Positions 48,282 through 58,553 of a stretch of 64,000 bases of DNA are shown here, piece after piece (within the stretch, counting starts at the first letter, position 1; each line of letters starts with the position of its first letter). The notes under the pieces are model-generated. The model saw nothing but the letters and a program-made list of their open reading frames with translations. It ran no database searches and was not told the origin of the DNA. The DNA comes from Tildeniella nuda ZEHNDER 1965/U140 (lineage in GTDB: Bacteria; Cyanobacteriota; Cyanobacteriia; Leptolyngbyales; Leptolyngbyaceae). The stretch covers positions 34,068-98,067 of the forward strand of contig JAHHIG010000022.1 in NCBI GenBank assembly GCA_019358895.1, given 5' to 3'. The translations under genes were made by a program, and so were the position numbers.

Positions 48282-49868
48282 CTACCGTCCGAAAGACGAG
48301 CCACCGGGATCTTTTTCCATTTCGATCGTAATGCGTGGTTTCAGCTTCTCAAACTCTGCTTTCAAGAGATTTTTGCTGAGGGTGGGCTGTCCTACCGAGC
48401 GATACGATTGACTGGTGATGATCCATTCCTGAAGCTGTAATTGCTGCGATCGGTTGATCGTAATTGTCATAGCGTGCAGGCACACGTCCGGTTGCTCCAG
48501 AGCAAACAGCAAGACCTGATACTCACCTTTTTCACTCAACAATCGGATTAGCTCTTGACCGTGTGGTGTTTTGAGATCCAGGTAGCAAGGCAACCAGCGT
48601 GGACCCTGCTCTTGATTGTTCCTGCCATTGTTCTGACTGCGCTTGCGGTTGTAAATGCCTGTAATCCACAGCAGCGTCGGATGGGGCGACATGGCATAGA
48701 GGAAATTTTTGTAGATGACATTGTAGAGTTTATACACCTGCAAGTTTTGAATTTCCAACTGGGGTAGCATGACCCATACGGCTGGGATGGTGCTCCTACC
48801 CGTTGTTAGGCTTTGAGCGAAGACAATTTGCGCCGTCGGCTTATCTTGGGGCCAAGTGGCAACTTGATAAACCTCCTCAACCTGTGGGGGACGATTGGAC
48901 AGCGGCTCTAGTAAGCTCTCCAGGGGTTTTCGCTTCAAGATTTTGTCGAGGTCTTTCGCTGCACGCACACTTTCGCTGTAGCGCTGTTCTAACGGCTCTA
49001 ACGCTTTGAGCACATCCACGATCGACTGTGGGCGATCGCGGGGCGTTTTTGCCAGACAGCTCATGACCAAATTTTCTAGCGCTTTCGGTAGCTTCAGACT
49101 TGGATCAACCGCTTCAAACGATCGCGGCGGCTGAGAGTGATGCGCTTTGTACCAAGCACCAAAGGCGTGCGTTTCGACATGCAACGGCATTTTACCCGTG
49201 AGCATCTCGTACATCATCACGCCGAGACTGTAAATATCGGAGCGTGAATCGAGTTCCCGACCTTCCATCTGCTCTGGCGAGGAGTATGCCAGTGTGCCCA
49301 TGTAGGAGCTTGTTTGTTCACTATCAGCCTGAAGGAGTTTAGAGATGCCGAAGTCAAGAATTTTTACCAGCTCACCCAGGCTGGCATCCCGGCTCACCAG
49401 AATGTTGCTGGGTTTAATATCACGATGAATGATGGGGTACACGCTACCGTCAATGACAATACCCTGATGAGCACACTGTAAACCGAGCGAAATTTGTCGA
49501 GAAAGGGTCAGGAAGCGCGGAAGCGGAAGCGGCTGATTGTTGATAACTTCGGTCAGGCTTTGCCCCTGCAAATACTCCATGACGTAAAAGGGCACATCTT
49601 CTTCCTTGTAGTCTGTCACGCCGTAATCGATGACGTTGACGATGTGAATGCTTTTACGACCAAGCTGGGCGCATGTGCGGGCTTCGCTCTTGAAACGATC
49701 GCGCATTTTGGGGTTAAGGAGCGTTTGAGACAGAAACTTCACCGCAATAACACCACCCAGCAGCGTATCTTCTGCTCGGTAAACTCGCCCCATTGCGCCT
49801 TTGCCAATCAGCTCAGCCAGTCGATAACGGTTAGCAAGCAAGCGTCCAAGGTTGGAATCTGTCGTCAT
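48282..49868 (-). CDS. Eukaryotic-type Ser/Thr protein kinase
   Basis: The 528-residue protein has a complete kinase domain in its first ~290 residues: Gly loop IGKGAMGRVYRAED, ATP lysine in AVKFL, catalytic HRDIKPSN, DFGISKL, activation segment GTLAYSSPEQMEGREL and SDIYSLGVMMYEMLTG. The C-terminal ~230 residues (YQVATWPQDKPTAQIVFAQS ... LQLQEWIITSQSY) are a conserved-looking regulatory domain of unknown fold, found in cyanobacterial kinases of this type. No transmembrane segment is visible, so it is cytoplasmic. It converges on the Usp gene. Confidence 0.92.
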   Translation of the reverse strand: MTTDSNLGRLLANRYRLAELIGKGAMGRVYRAEDTLLGGVIAVKFLSQTLLNPKMRDRFKSEARTCAQLGRKSIHIVNVIDYGVTDYKEEDVPFYVMEYLQGQSLTEVINNQPLPLPRFLTLSRQISLGLQCAHQGIVIDGSVYPIIHRDIKPSNILVSRDASLGELVKILDFGISKLLQADSEQTSSYMGTLAYSSPEQMEGRELDSRSDIYSLGVMMYEMLTGKMPLHVETHAFGAWYKAHHSQPPRSFEAVDPSLKLPKALENLVMSCLAKTPRDRPQSIVDVLKALEPLEQRYSESVRAAKDLDKILKRKPLESLLEPLSNRPPQVEEVYQVATWPQDKPTAQIVFAQSLTTGRSTIPAVWVMLPQLEIQNLQVYKLYNVIYKNFLYAMSPHPTLLWITGIYNRKRSQNNGRNNQEQGPRWLPCYLDLKTPHGQELIRLLSEKGEYQVLLFALEQPDVCLHAMTITINRSQQLQLQEWIITSQSYRSVGQPTLSKNLLKAEFEKLKPRITIEMEKDPGGSSFGR

Positions 49869-50130
49869 AGTTCACGCTAAGAGAGGCATTGTTGCACCTG
49901 CTCGTTCAGGTGTAACAACGTTCAAGGTCAACAACATAATCGCCAGTGATGCAAGAGTCTCTATCGTTGGATCTAATCTCTATGATTAGTAATCCCGTAA
50001 AATTCATTTTAGCGATCTCGGTTGCGATCGTTGACGTGTCTTCTTGTCAACGATCCCGCTTTATGTAAGCAAACGCAGCTTGAGTCAGTACAGCATTCTG
50101 CTTGACTGTTAAGTATCAATCAACTAAATA

Positions 50131-50577
50131 TCAATCAACGTGCCGCTCCAGGGTTGCTTCCATTGTGCTGGTGAGGTAGTGCCCTGCCATAATGCCGCTG
50201 GACAGATAGTATTTGTTGTCATCCATGCGGTACAACGTTTCAAAGCCGCTGCGACGCTGGCGATCGCCCAGTACCCAATACCGCTGCACGATCGATTCTT
50301 GAGCAACCCAGCCTTCGCCCTCAACACGACCCAGTAAGCTGTGCTGGAGCACAAATGTATACTGGCGCTCTCCAGCATCCAGTCGCCCCCGGTACTGAAA
50401 GGAAATTTCTTCGCGATCGGCACCTGGAAACGAGAGCTTTGTCACCATCGTAAACCAGTCATCCCGGCTCCAGCCGACCAACATTTTGCCGATGACAGTA
50501 AGGGGCATGCCGTTGCGTTCGAGCCAGTTGCCCTGAAGCGACCAGCGTCCTGCCTCCATTAAAAAGGTGTGAGCCAC
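50131..50577 (-). CDS. Hypothetical beta-rich protein
   Basis: The 148-residue protein looks like a lipocalin-type barrel: alternating strands such as GRWSLQGNWLERNGMPLTVI, FTMVTKLSFPGADREEISFQ and YTFVLQHSLLGRVEGEGWVA, ending HYLTSTMEATLERHVD. It resembles conserved cyanobacterial hypotheticals, and superficially the CpcS/CpeS lyase barrel, but lacks motifs I can assign. Codon use is normal for the region. It is transcribed in the same direction as the Ser/Thr kinase but is separated from it by about 260 bases. Confidence 0.7.
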   Translation of the reverse strand: MAHTFLMEAGRWSLQGNWLERNGMPLTVIGKMLVGWSRDDWFTMVTKLSFPGADREEISFQYRGRLDAGERQYTFVLQHSLLGRVEGEGWVAQESIVQRYWVLGDRQRRSGFETLYRMDDNKYYLSSGIMAGHYLTSTMEATLERHVD

Positions 50578-50637
50578 AGCGCCATCCCTTACTTTGCTTG
50601 CTTCTTGCGATGCTGGTCTTTGTGGTAATTCATGCTA

Positions 50638-51954
<1,317 letters not shown>

Positions 51955-52019
51955 TAAACTATGAAGGATCGGTTGCCCTTCAATCATCGTCTAACAACCA
52001 ACTACTATCAACTAAAAAC

Positions 52020-53156
52020 TTAAGTCGATGGTTTCTCAGTGGCGATGATATGAATATCAATATTCTTGAGCGATCGCAGTAGTTTTTGCGTTAAAGAGGT
52101 GCGCAGCATGGTTCTCCAGCGTGATCGCTGACTCTCGCCAATAATAATTTGACTGATGTGGTAGCTCTGGGCAGCCGTAGCGATCGCCGTCGCTACATCG
52201 TGATCCTTCACCCGAACAAACTGCCCACCAAACTCTTTACAGAGACTTTCGCAAGTTTCAATGTGCAGGCTTTCTTCTTTCGTCAGGAAGCGATCGGGAT
52301 TATCGACAAACAGGCAGTACAGCGGACCGTGCATATAGCCTGCCAGCCTCGCCCCACGGCGGATGAGCTGAACGGCATTGGGATAAGTAGAAATACACAC
52401 CAGCACTCGTTCATGAATGTTGCAGTGGGGTGCTTTCGCTGTCGGGGTGTTACTTTCCTCAAACGAATCTTCTTCAACGTTGTCAGCGACCTCTCGCAGT
52501 GCCAGTTCGCGCAAGGCAACCAGGTGGCGACGCTTGAAGAAATTTTGCAGCGACTGATCAATCTTTTCGGGCGCATAGATCTTGCCGTCTCTAAGACGTT
52601 CTTCCAGCGTTTCGGGCGTGATGTCAATGACAACGACTTCGTCGGCTTCGTCTAGGAGGCGATCGGGAATGCGTTCTCGCACCACCACACCTGTCAACCG
52701 AGCAACGGTGTCATTGAGACTTTCGATGTGCTGAATGTTGAGCGTCGAATACACATCAATCCCTGCTGCCAGAATCACCTCCACATCTTGATAGCGTTTC
52801 TCGCGTTCAGCACCGGGAACGTTGGTATGCGCCAGCTCATCTACCAGGACAAGCTGCGATTGGCGATCGAGTACAGCATTGGTATCCATCTCGGTCAGCG
52901 TCACGCCAGAACAGGTAATTTCTTGACGGGGCAACAGCTCTAGCCCGATCGCCTTCTGGATCGTTTCGGCACGGTTGTGCGTTTCCAACAGCCCAATGAC
53001 GACATCAATACCTTCTTGCCGTAGACAATGTGCTTCTTCCAGCATCCGATAGGTTTTGCCCACGCCGGGAGACATCCCAATGAAAATTTTGTGTTTACCC
53101 CGACGCGCTGGGCGGATTAACGTGCTTTCCGTTGCAGGTGTGAAGGATTCGTACAT
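52020..53156 (-). CDS. kdpD: KdpD N-terminal sensor domain with Usp domain (no kinase)
   Basis: The 378-residue protein matches only the N-terminal, cytoplasmic part of KdpD. It has GKHKIFIGMSPGVGKTYRML with Walker A, LETHNRAETI, LVDELAHTNVPGAEREKRYQDV and DVYSTLNIQHIESLNDTVA. A Usp-like domain follows from about residue 245 (ERVLVCISTYPNAVQLIRRG ... QIIIGESQRSRW). The membrane and histidine kinase modules of full KdpD are missing. Such short KdpD proteins are known in cyanobacteria, where they are thought to work with separate partners in potassium or osmotic signalling. No kdpABC genes are in the window. It is divergent from a kinase/regulator pair. Confidence 0.9.
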   Translation of the reverse strand: MYESFTPATESTLIRPARRGKHKIFIGMSPGVGKTYRMLEEAHCLRQEGIDVVIGLLETHNRAETIQKAIGLELLPRQEITCSGVTLTEMDTNAVLDRQSQLVLVDELAHTNVPGAEREKRYQDVEVILAAGIDVYSTLNIQHIESLNDTVARLTGVVVRERIPDRLLDEADEVVVIDITPETLEERLRDGKIYAPEKIDQSLQNFFKRRHLVALRELALREVADNVEEDSFEESNTPTAKAPHCNIHERVLVCISTYPNAVQLIRRGARLAGYMHGPLYCLFVDNPDRFLTKEESLHIETCESLCKEFGGQFVRVKDHDVATAIATAAQSYHISQIIIGESQRSRWRTMLRTSLTQKLLRSLKNIDIHIIATEKPST

Positions 53157-53449
53157 TAAAAATGTGTTTATGCTGATAGCATTTCGGTACTTATTATAGC
53201 AGTCCCAAAGCAGTTGTGAGCGGAACTGAAGCCTTGAGCCATCAGCGGTCAGCTACCAGCTTTTCTCCGACCGCTGACCGCTAAGCGCTGCTAGTCATAT
53301 TGCTTCTCACGATTCATTCAAGACCGCTACATAGTAGACGATGCGTCTAAAAGGCTAGTCTATATCTGCTGATATAAATTGCACCTAAACAACGGTCTCT
53401 ATCTCATTTTAACTATCAGCAGCTAAAGAATTAATTAGCATTAGAGTGA
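53157..53449. repeat. Divergent promoter spacer with a TATAGCAGTCC element
   Basis: At 53195-53240 a TATAGCAGTCC element continues into CAGTTGTGAGCGG and ACTGAAGC, nearly matching 32213-32256. It is followed by short TCAGCGG and GACCGCT arrays (53243-53290). The spacer should hold promoters for kdpD and the histidine kinase. Confidence 0.7.
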
Positions 53450-54577
53450 GTGGTACTAGAGGCTCTGTTCCAGTTGAAAAGTATTCAAAAAACGCTCTTT
53501 GGTCAAGAAACGTCCGCACGCATTCGTTGGCTGATCGTTGGATCGTTTGCAGTTGTTTTACTGCTGGAATATACCACTCCGCCAGATTATGTCTTTGGAT
53601 ACCTATACATTTGTCCCATCCTATTAGCAAATGCACGGCTGAATCGAGCGAGAACGGTTCAGGTGACGCTGTTAGCGGCGTTTCTAACCATAGCAAACCT
53701 GTGGATTCCAGCCAATAAAGCAGTGGTTGCATCCACCGTTGCCGATCGGTTGATTGCAGTCATGGCGCTTATTGTCACTGGTGTTTTAAGCGATCGCATT
53801 CGTCGAAGTGAAGAGGCGATCGCGCAGCAGAAAGCACAGCTACAAGCACAAGAACAGCTTGCCGGAATGCGCGAAGACTTTGTTTCGACTCTGACACATG
53901 ATTTGAAAACGCCGTTGCTGGGAGCGATCGAAACCATCAAAGCCTTTCAGCGTGGTGAATTTGGCTCAATTACAACCGCGCAGACCGTTGTGCTGAACAC
54001 GATGGTACGCAGTCACCACACTACGCTGCAAATGGTCGAGACGATGCTCGATGTGTATCGTAATGATTCTGAAGGGTTGACGCTCAATCTTCAGCCGACT
54101 GACCTGGCGAGTCTGGCAGAAAACGTCCTGACGACTCTCCGTGAACTTGCCTTCACGCGTCGGATTCATTTGAGCCTGAGCTATGGCGAATCAGACTTTC
54201 GTCGTACCTTGTGGGTGGAGGGCGACGCGCTGCAACTACAACGGGTGTTTGCTAACCTGCTGACCAACAGCATTAACCATTCGCCCCGTGGCGGCAGAGT
54301 CGAAATTGTACTGGAATCACAGCCAAGTTACCAGCTCGTCAAGGTGTTGGATGAAGGGCAGGGCATTACACCGGATGAGCTACCGTTGTTATTCGAGCGG
54401 TTTTACCAGGGACACGGCGATCGTCAGGCAAAAGGCTCTGGACTAGGACTATACTTGACCCGGCAAATCATCGAAGCGCATCACGGAACACTTTGGGCAG
54501 AAAATCGATCGCCGCAGGGTGCTCTTTTTGGCTTTCGCTTACCGACAGCGGCAATGCCTGCTTCAATGGAGCTATAG
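53450..54577 (+). CDS. Membrane sensor histidine kinase
   Basis: The 375-residue protein has about three or four N-terminal membrane segments (residues 25-110) with almost no extracellular loop, and a coiled coil (SEEAIAQQKAQLQAQEQL). HisKA has phospho-His in STLTHDLKTPLLGAIE, and the HATPase has NLLTNSINHSPRGGRVE, VLDEGQGI and KGSGLGLYLTRQIIEAHHG. Lacking a sensor domain, it may respond to membrane state or to a partner protein. The start is a GTG at 53450, followed 180 bases later by a NarL-type regulator on the same strand, a likely cognate pair. The stop codon TAG lies in a TATAGCAGTCC repeat. Confidence 0.88.
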   Translation: MVLEALFQLKSIQKTLFGQETSARIRWLIVGSFAVVLLLEYTTPPDYVFGYLYICPILLANARLNRARTVQVTLLAAFLTIANLWIPANKAVVASTVADRLIAVMALIVTGVLSDRIRRSEEAIAQQKAQLQAQEQLAGMREDFVSTLTHDLKTPLLGAIETIKAFQRGEFGSITTAQTVVLNTMVRSHHTTLQMVETMLDVYRNDSEGLTLNLQPTDLASLAENVLTTLRELAFTRRIHLSLSYGESDFRRTLWVEGDALQLQRVFANLLTNSINHSPRGGRVEIVLESQPSYQLVKVLDEGQGITPDELPLLFERFYQGHGDRQAKGSGLGLYLTRQIIEAHHGTLWAENRSPQGALFGFRLPTAAMPASMEL

Positions 54578-54754
54578 CAGTCCTCAATCATGTATGAATT
54601 TAAGCGGTGAGCAGTCAGCCATCAGCTATCAGCGGTCAGCACGGGGACTCTAAAGCTGAAAGGTATAAACGTGTTGAATTGAGAGTTTTGCATAGCACGG
54701 TCTGCACGCATTTGCTCTCGTTCACAACTCGTCACTCAACGTTCAACACTTTCC
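54578..54754. repeat. Partial TATAGCAGTCC element and short TCAGC array
   Basis: The TATAGCAGTCCT head (54573-54584) overlaps the kinase stop codon and soon diverges from the longer copies. TCAGCCATCAGC words follow at 54614-54638. ACTCAACGTTCAAC words precede the regulator start. Confidence 0.6.
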
Positions 54755-55426
54755 ATGAAACCTTCGCCTGTAAAAATTCTAATCGCTGAAGATGACGAGC
54801 TATTCCGGTTGGGACTGCGGATGCGGTTGCAGCAAGAAACCGATCTGGAGATCGTTGCTGAAGCGGAGGATGGCGAGACGGCGGTTGACCAAACAAAATG
54901 TCACCCGCTGGATCTGGTGTTGCTGGATGTGGGCTTACCAGGCATCGGTGGCATTGAAGCGTGTCGTCAAATTAAGCAGCAGCAGCCAGGTTTACCTGTT
55001 TTAGTGCTCACCTCACGTTCTGAAAAAAATCTGATTTCTCGTTTGATTGCGGCTGGGGCGCAGGGCTACTGCCTGAAAGGGATTGCCGCCGAGTCGCTGA
55101 TTCTGGCGCTACGATCGGTCGCAGCAGGCGCATCCTGGTGGGATTCAACCGCTACGGCTGAAATTCAGGCAGCGTTTCAGGGGACGGCACTACCCGTGAC
55201 ACCCAAAATGGGTATACCGTCGATCAACGAGAATCCTTTGACACCACGAGAGCAAGAGATTCTCGCCCTGGTTGCGTCTGGCAAATCGAATCAAGAGATT
55301 GCCGAACTGCTTTACATCACCTCTGGCACAGTGCGAGTCCATGTGCATGCAATCTTAAACAAGCTGGATGTCCGCGATCGCACACAGGCGGCGATCGTTG
55401 CCTTACAAAAACATCTGATCAACTGA
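54755..55426 (+). CDS. NarL/LuxR-family response regulator
   Basis: The 223-residue protein has a receiver (ILIAEDDELFRLGL, phospho-Asp in LVLLDVGLPGIGGIEAC, LTSRSEK). The C-terminal GerE/LuxR helix-turn-helix has LTPREQEILALVASGKSNQE and YITSGTVRVHVHAILNKL. It should bind DNA when phosphorylated by the kinase gene just upstream; target genes are unknown, and the divergent kdpD gene is a candidate by position only. The ATG at 54755 is clear. Confidence 0.92.
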   Translation: MKPSPVKILIAEDDELFRLGLRMRLQQETDLEIVAEAEDGETAVDQTKCHPLDLVLLDVGLPGIGGIEACRQIKQQQPGLPVLVLTSRSEKNLISRLIAAGAQGYCLKGIAAESLILALRSVAAGASWWDSTATAEIQAAFQGTALPVTPKMGIPSINENPLTPREQEILALVASGKSNQEIAELLYITSGTVRVHVHAILNKLDVRDRTQAAIVALQKHLIN

Positions 55427-55550
55427 ACAGAAACATTGACGAAGGCTATGTGGTAAATAAGGATGACTTTATCCGGAACCGCCCTATTGAGTCGTGATTT
55501 TTGATCTAGATAGGGAACGATAAACATCATCTAGGACATTTTTTGAGCCA

Positions 55551-55883
55551 ATGAGTCAACTGTTTGGTCTGTTGCTGCTTCTGGCAGGCATCTATTTTTT
55601 GGGTCAGAACATCATCTTTTCGACCTACTACTCCCCCTACTTCTGGCGCAATCTACCAGCAGTAGGTTCGGTTTTAGCCATTATGGGTGGCGTGACCTCA
55701 CTGCTGTTTTTTCGCCGTCAAACGGGTAGCTTTGGCTGGGCTTTATTGATTCTTGGCATTGTGTTTGTTTTTCTCAGCGGCGGCGTTGTGCTAAAGCCGA
55801 CCAGCCTTTGGAGCTTTATGATTGCTTTTGCCGCGCTGATTTCGGGCTTCAAACTGTTAACTGAAGGCAGACTTCGCTTTTAA
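55551..55883 (+). CDS. Small membrane protein (hypothetical)
   Basis: The 110-residue protein has four closely packed hydrophobic segments (LFGLLLLLAGIYFLGQNIIF, LPAVGSVLAIMGGVTSLLFF, GWALLILGIVFVFLSGGVVL, LWSFMIAFAALISGFKLL). No family is recognised. It follows the response regulator by about 125 bases on the same strand and could belong to that unit. A CAACCTCCTG/CAGGAGGTTG hairpin lies downstream. Confidence 0.68.
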   Translation: MSQLFGLLLLLAGIYFLGQNIIFSTYYSPYFWRNLPAVGSVLAIMGGVTSLLFFRRQTGSFGWALLILGIVFVFLSGGVVLKPTSLWSFMIAFAALISGFKLLTEGRLRF

Positions 55884-55950
55884 CGGCAGCTTTCTAACCA
55901 TTTGTATATTGGTTTTATACTCAACTGACCGACAATCTCATTGAAGAGAG

Positions 55951-55983
55951 GCAACCTCCTGTCTACCTGGCAGGAGGTTGTCC
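55951..55983. terminator. Stem-loop between convergent genes
   Basis: CAACCTCCTG and CAGGAGGTTG pair as a perfect 10-bp stem around a 9-base loop, extended by GG/CC with a bulge. It lies between convergent genes. There is no T-run, so terminator function is uncertain; the stem also hides a CCTCCT anti-Shine-Dalgarno-like word. Confidence 0.5.
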
Positions 55984-56144
55984 TATGTTTGACAAAATGA
56001 GTGGAACGTTGGCAAGTGATACCAATTCTATAAAATCGCCCTACAGATTCGTTTTTGCGACTGATCGCTGACCACTGACCGCCAGCCGAAGCTTGCCTGT
56101 ATAGCCACAGTTTCGTGAAATGGTATGACGATCGCAGGCATTGT

Positions 56145-57581
56145 TCACTGTGTGTTGGGCTTCCAGGTGCCGTGAAAACCAAGCGGCACAACGGCGGGTA
56201 AAGCTAATGTGCAAACGGGTTCATCCTCCAGGCGATCGCTGTTGAAAATCCAGGCTTCGCTACGGTCAGTCTGACCGTCATACACCACGGTCAGAAGCCA
56301 GCCCTGACTAGCATTCCCAGCATCGGGCGCATAGATGGGTTCGCTGGTATAGCGATTGGCACCCAGATCGGCTTCGGTAAGCGTGGCGGTTTGATAGTCG
56401 TAACGGGCGATCGCGCCAAAGAGATCATGCCGCAAATCGGCATCAGGGCGGCGGACTGAGAGATACGTATAGCGTGACGGCTGCCCTACAAACTGCGGCT
56501 GCACGGTGGGAAATTCACAGCTACGACTCACGACTTCATCCAGTTCCAGAACCACGCCCGTCTTTGGTTCGAGTCGCAGTCGCCACAGCGTTCCCTTAGC
56601 AGCCGTTTGGGTCTGCCCGGTTGCCACTTCTTTAAGAAATTGGTTGGTCTGGAAGTCTTCGTAGCGCACAAAGTCGAAGGCGATCGAGCCATCGTTAAGT
56701 ACCCCACCGTTGCCAAAGTGCCACTGATACCAGGGTGCGACTTCAGTGCGACTAACAACTTCGAGCGTGGTGCGATCGACCACAATGATTTCTGTGCCCT
56801 TTTCTGGTTGCCAGGTCAGCGCGTCACTGTAGCTTTTCAGTTTCGCCAGCAGCGGCAGCGCATTCAACCGCACAGGCGGCACACAGAACACCAGATACTG
56901 ACCTGCCAGCACACAGTCGTGAATGAGAGGCAGTCCTTGAAGCGGTATCTTGCCAGTCTGTTTGACATTGCCGCTGGCATCGCTACGGTAGATATTCAGT
57001 GTGCCGTTTTGCCCAAAGCTTATCCCAAAGTTGAAAATGTCACCCGTCTGCGGATCGCGTTTGGGATGTGCTGAATAAGCACCGCCCTCCAACCCATTGA
57101 GATCGTCGAGTCCCAGCGTTTCGAGCGTATCTAGCGTTAAGGCGTGGGGTAGTCCACCTTCCCATAGGGCAAGCAGTTTGTCGGGCAGCGCCAGCACGGA
57201 GGTATTCGCCGCATTTTTCAGACCTTTGTTGAACCGCTCCCACCAGTGACCGGGCGGCAACATGCCATAACCACTGTGCAGAAACGTGCCAGCCTGCGTT
57301 TCTGCCTGATACGCGGCAGTTTGCACATAGCGATACACGCCTGTTGCCTCTGCACCCGTAAAATGTAGTCCCAGAATGCCGCCATCACCATCAAACCAGT
57401 GCCCCACCCGTTGCCCATTCCTTTCCAATGTGGTGGGTCCATTGCGATAAAGCGAGCCGCGCAAACCCGGAGGCAACGCTCCAGACAAAACGGTAAGGGG
57501 AACGAGACCAAACTCGGTAGCAGGTCGAAGCACGGCGTTTGCCCAGGCTGCGGTTTTGGTGGGTTGAACTGTACTTACCAT
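56145..57581 (-). CDS. Carotenoid oxygenase (apocarotenoid 15,15'-oxygenase type)
   Basis: The 478-residue protein belongs to the carotenoid cleavage dioxygenase family. Its seven-bladed propeller holds Fe(II) by four His, here His172 (YSAHPKRDP), His221 (PLIHDCVL), His288 (WYQWHFGNGG) and His470 (GFHGTW). PPGLRGSLYRNGPTTLERNG and HWFDGDGG are family marks. Length matches Synechocystis ACO (Diox1), which cleaves apocarotenals to retinal. A retinal supply for a microbial rhodopsin is possible, but none is in the window. It is a single gene. Confidence 0.92.
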   Translation of the reverse strand: MVSTVQPTKTAAWANAVLRPATEFGLVPLTVLSGALPPGLRGSLYRNGPTTLERNGQRVGHWFDGDGGILGLHFTGAEATGVYRYVQTAAYQAETQAGTFLHSGYGMLPPGHWWERFNKGLKNAANTSVLALPDKLLALWEGGLPHALTLDTLETLGLDDLNGLEGGAYSAHPKRDPQTGDIFNFGISFGQNGTLNIYRSDASGNVKQTGKIPLQGLPLIHDCVLAGQYLVFCVPPVRLNALPLLAKLKSYSDALTWQPEKGTEIIVVDRTTLEVVSRTEVAPWYQWHFGNGGVLNDGSIAFDFVRYEDFQTNQFLKEVATGQTQTAAKGTLWRLRLEPKTGVVLELDEVVSRSCEFPTVQPQFVGQPSRYTYLSVRRPDADLRHDLFGAIARYDYQTATLTEADLGANRYTSEPIYAPDAGNASQGWLLTVVYDGQTDRSEAWIFNSDRLEDEPVCTLALPAVVPLGFHGTWKPNTQ

Positions 57582-57679
57582 GACTAGATTCCTTTGTGTA
57601 AATGGTGGTTACGCTTGCACTTGCTTGCTGTCTTCGGTTGGTCGATCGCCTGCTATTGGCTCGATCGACTCAATATCGC

Positions 57680-57855
57680 TTCTGCCTCACACTGCACTCC
57701 TTCCGTATCGCAAAACAATCCTTTTGTTTTGCCCGACAATCCTTCTGTATTGAGCAACATTGCTTCTGCATCGCCCTACAATCCTTCTGCATCGCCTTAT
57801 ATTGCTTCTGTATTGAGCAACATTGCTTCTGCGATCGACGACATTCCTTTCAGAT
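57680..57855. repeat. Second 21-base tandem array (about 8 units)
   Basis: Units of the form AATCCTTCTGTATTGAGCAAC repeat with period 21 and alternate between ATTGCTTCTG and AATCCTTCTG versions. All plus-strand frames carry seven-residue periods (SVLSNIA, CIEQHCF) with no domain. The minus strand is broken by stops. It lies in the spacer upstream of the carotenoid oxygenase and downstream of the DUF4188 gene, and I do not call a gene here. Confidence 0.8.
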
Positions 57856-57907
57856 GCACCCAATTTTGTGATGCTGAGCGCTAGTTAAAACTAAACAACA
57901 GCGCGGT

Positions 57908-58390
57908 TCAGCTAGCGTTCGGTTGCAATCGTCCCCGTGCCGTATCACGTCGTCCGGTGACAGGGACATGATGAGTGGCAGCCGCTAACCCAAACACAGG
58001 CATATTGGCGTAGATTGATTCATGCTGCCCCGGTTGAATGAGATAGGTTTCGTGCCAGATGCCCACGCTGCCATCGGCACCGATCGCCTGATTAAACCGT
58101 TGCCACGCGGCTGCATGAGGGTCAGAAGGATTGCGGGCAAACTGTTCTAGATCCGCCATCGATCGCCAGTACTGAATAAAGCCGATGCCGCGCCAATAGA
58201 GAAACATTTCTGCACTCAAGAAGCCCTTTTCGGGATGTTCTTTGAGCGATCGCAGCATCGGTGTCATCGCCCTTGCCGACGGCATCCATTTAGAAAACGC
58301 AAAGAGCCGATTAAGCCGCAAACCAATGAGAAAGACAACGAACGGTTCATCTGTTTGAGCGGTAAAGCGTCCGGGTCGAACGTGAGCCAT
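57908..58390 (-). CDS. DUF4188 family protein (monooxygenase-like)
   Basis: The 160-residue protein shows the DUF4188 features: GRFTAQTDEPFVVFLIGLRLN, MLRSLKEHPEKGFLSAEMFL, and FIQYWRSMADLEQFARNPSDPHAAAW. These proteins adopt a dimeric alpha-beta barrel related to small monooxygenases and are often controlled by an adjacent PadR or other regulator. It lies divergent from a padR gene with palindromic sites between, a standard regulator-target layout. The substrate is unknown. Confidence 0.86.
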   Translation of the reverse strand: MAHVRPGRFTAQTDEPFVVFLIGLRLNRLFAFSKWMPSARAMTPMLRSLKEHPEKGFLSAEMFLYWRGIGFIQYWRSMADLEQFARNPSDPHAAAWQRFNQAIGADGSVGIWHETYLIQPGQHESIYANMPVFGLAAATHHVPVTGRRDTARGRLQPNAS

Positions 58391-58456
58391 TGCGATCTCC
58401 TAGATAAGTGACAGGATGGCGTTAATCGTCGGGCAGGTGTCTCATCTGCCGAGTTA

Positions 58457-58476
58457 ATATGCACTTAATTGCATTT
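58457..58476. promoter_or_regulatory. Possible second PadR half-site pair
   Basis: ATGCA (58459-58463) and TGCAT (58470-58474) face each other in the DUF4188/padR spacer. They share the ATATGCA/TGCAT core with the long palindrome 20 bases away. Confidence 0.4.
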
Positions 58477-58492
58477 GATGCTACTATAAGCG

Positions 58493-58534
58493 CAACAAAT
58501 TGCATATGTCAATACGCGAATATGCAATTTGTTG
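58493..58534. promoter_or_regulatory. Perfect 15-bp inverted repeat: probable PadR operator
   Basis: CAACAAATTGCATAT (58493-58507) and ATATGCAATTTGTTG (58520-58534) are exact reverse complements, separated by 12 bases. The site ends 19 bases before the padR start and 103 bases from the DUF4188 start. PadR dimers bind inverted repeats and repress their own and neighbouring genes; the location fits both roles. Confidence 0.75.
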
Positions 58535-58553
58535 AATATATCGAAAAACAACG

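Noticed and set aside
55951..55983. Classic Rho-independent terminator
   Set aside because: The stem is strong, but no T-run follows on either strand; it is kept only as a low-confidence stem-loop.
57594..57884. 96-residue plus-strand frame of SVLSNIA heptads
   Set aside because: Same reasoning as the other 21-base array; another plus-strand frame is also open and no domain is visible.
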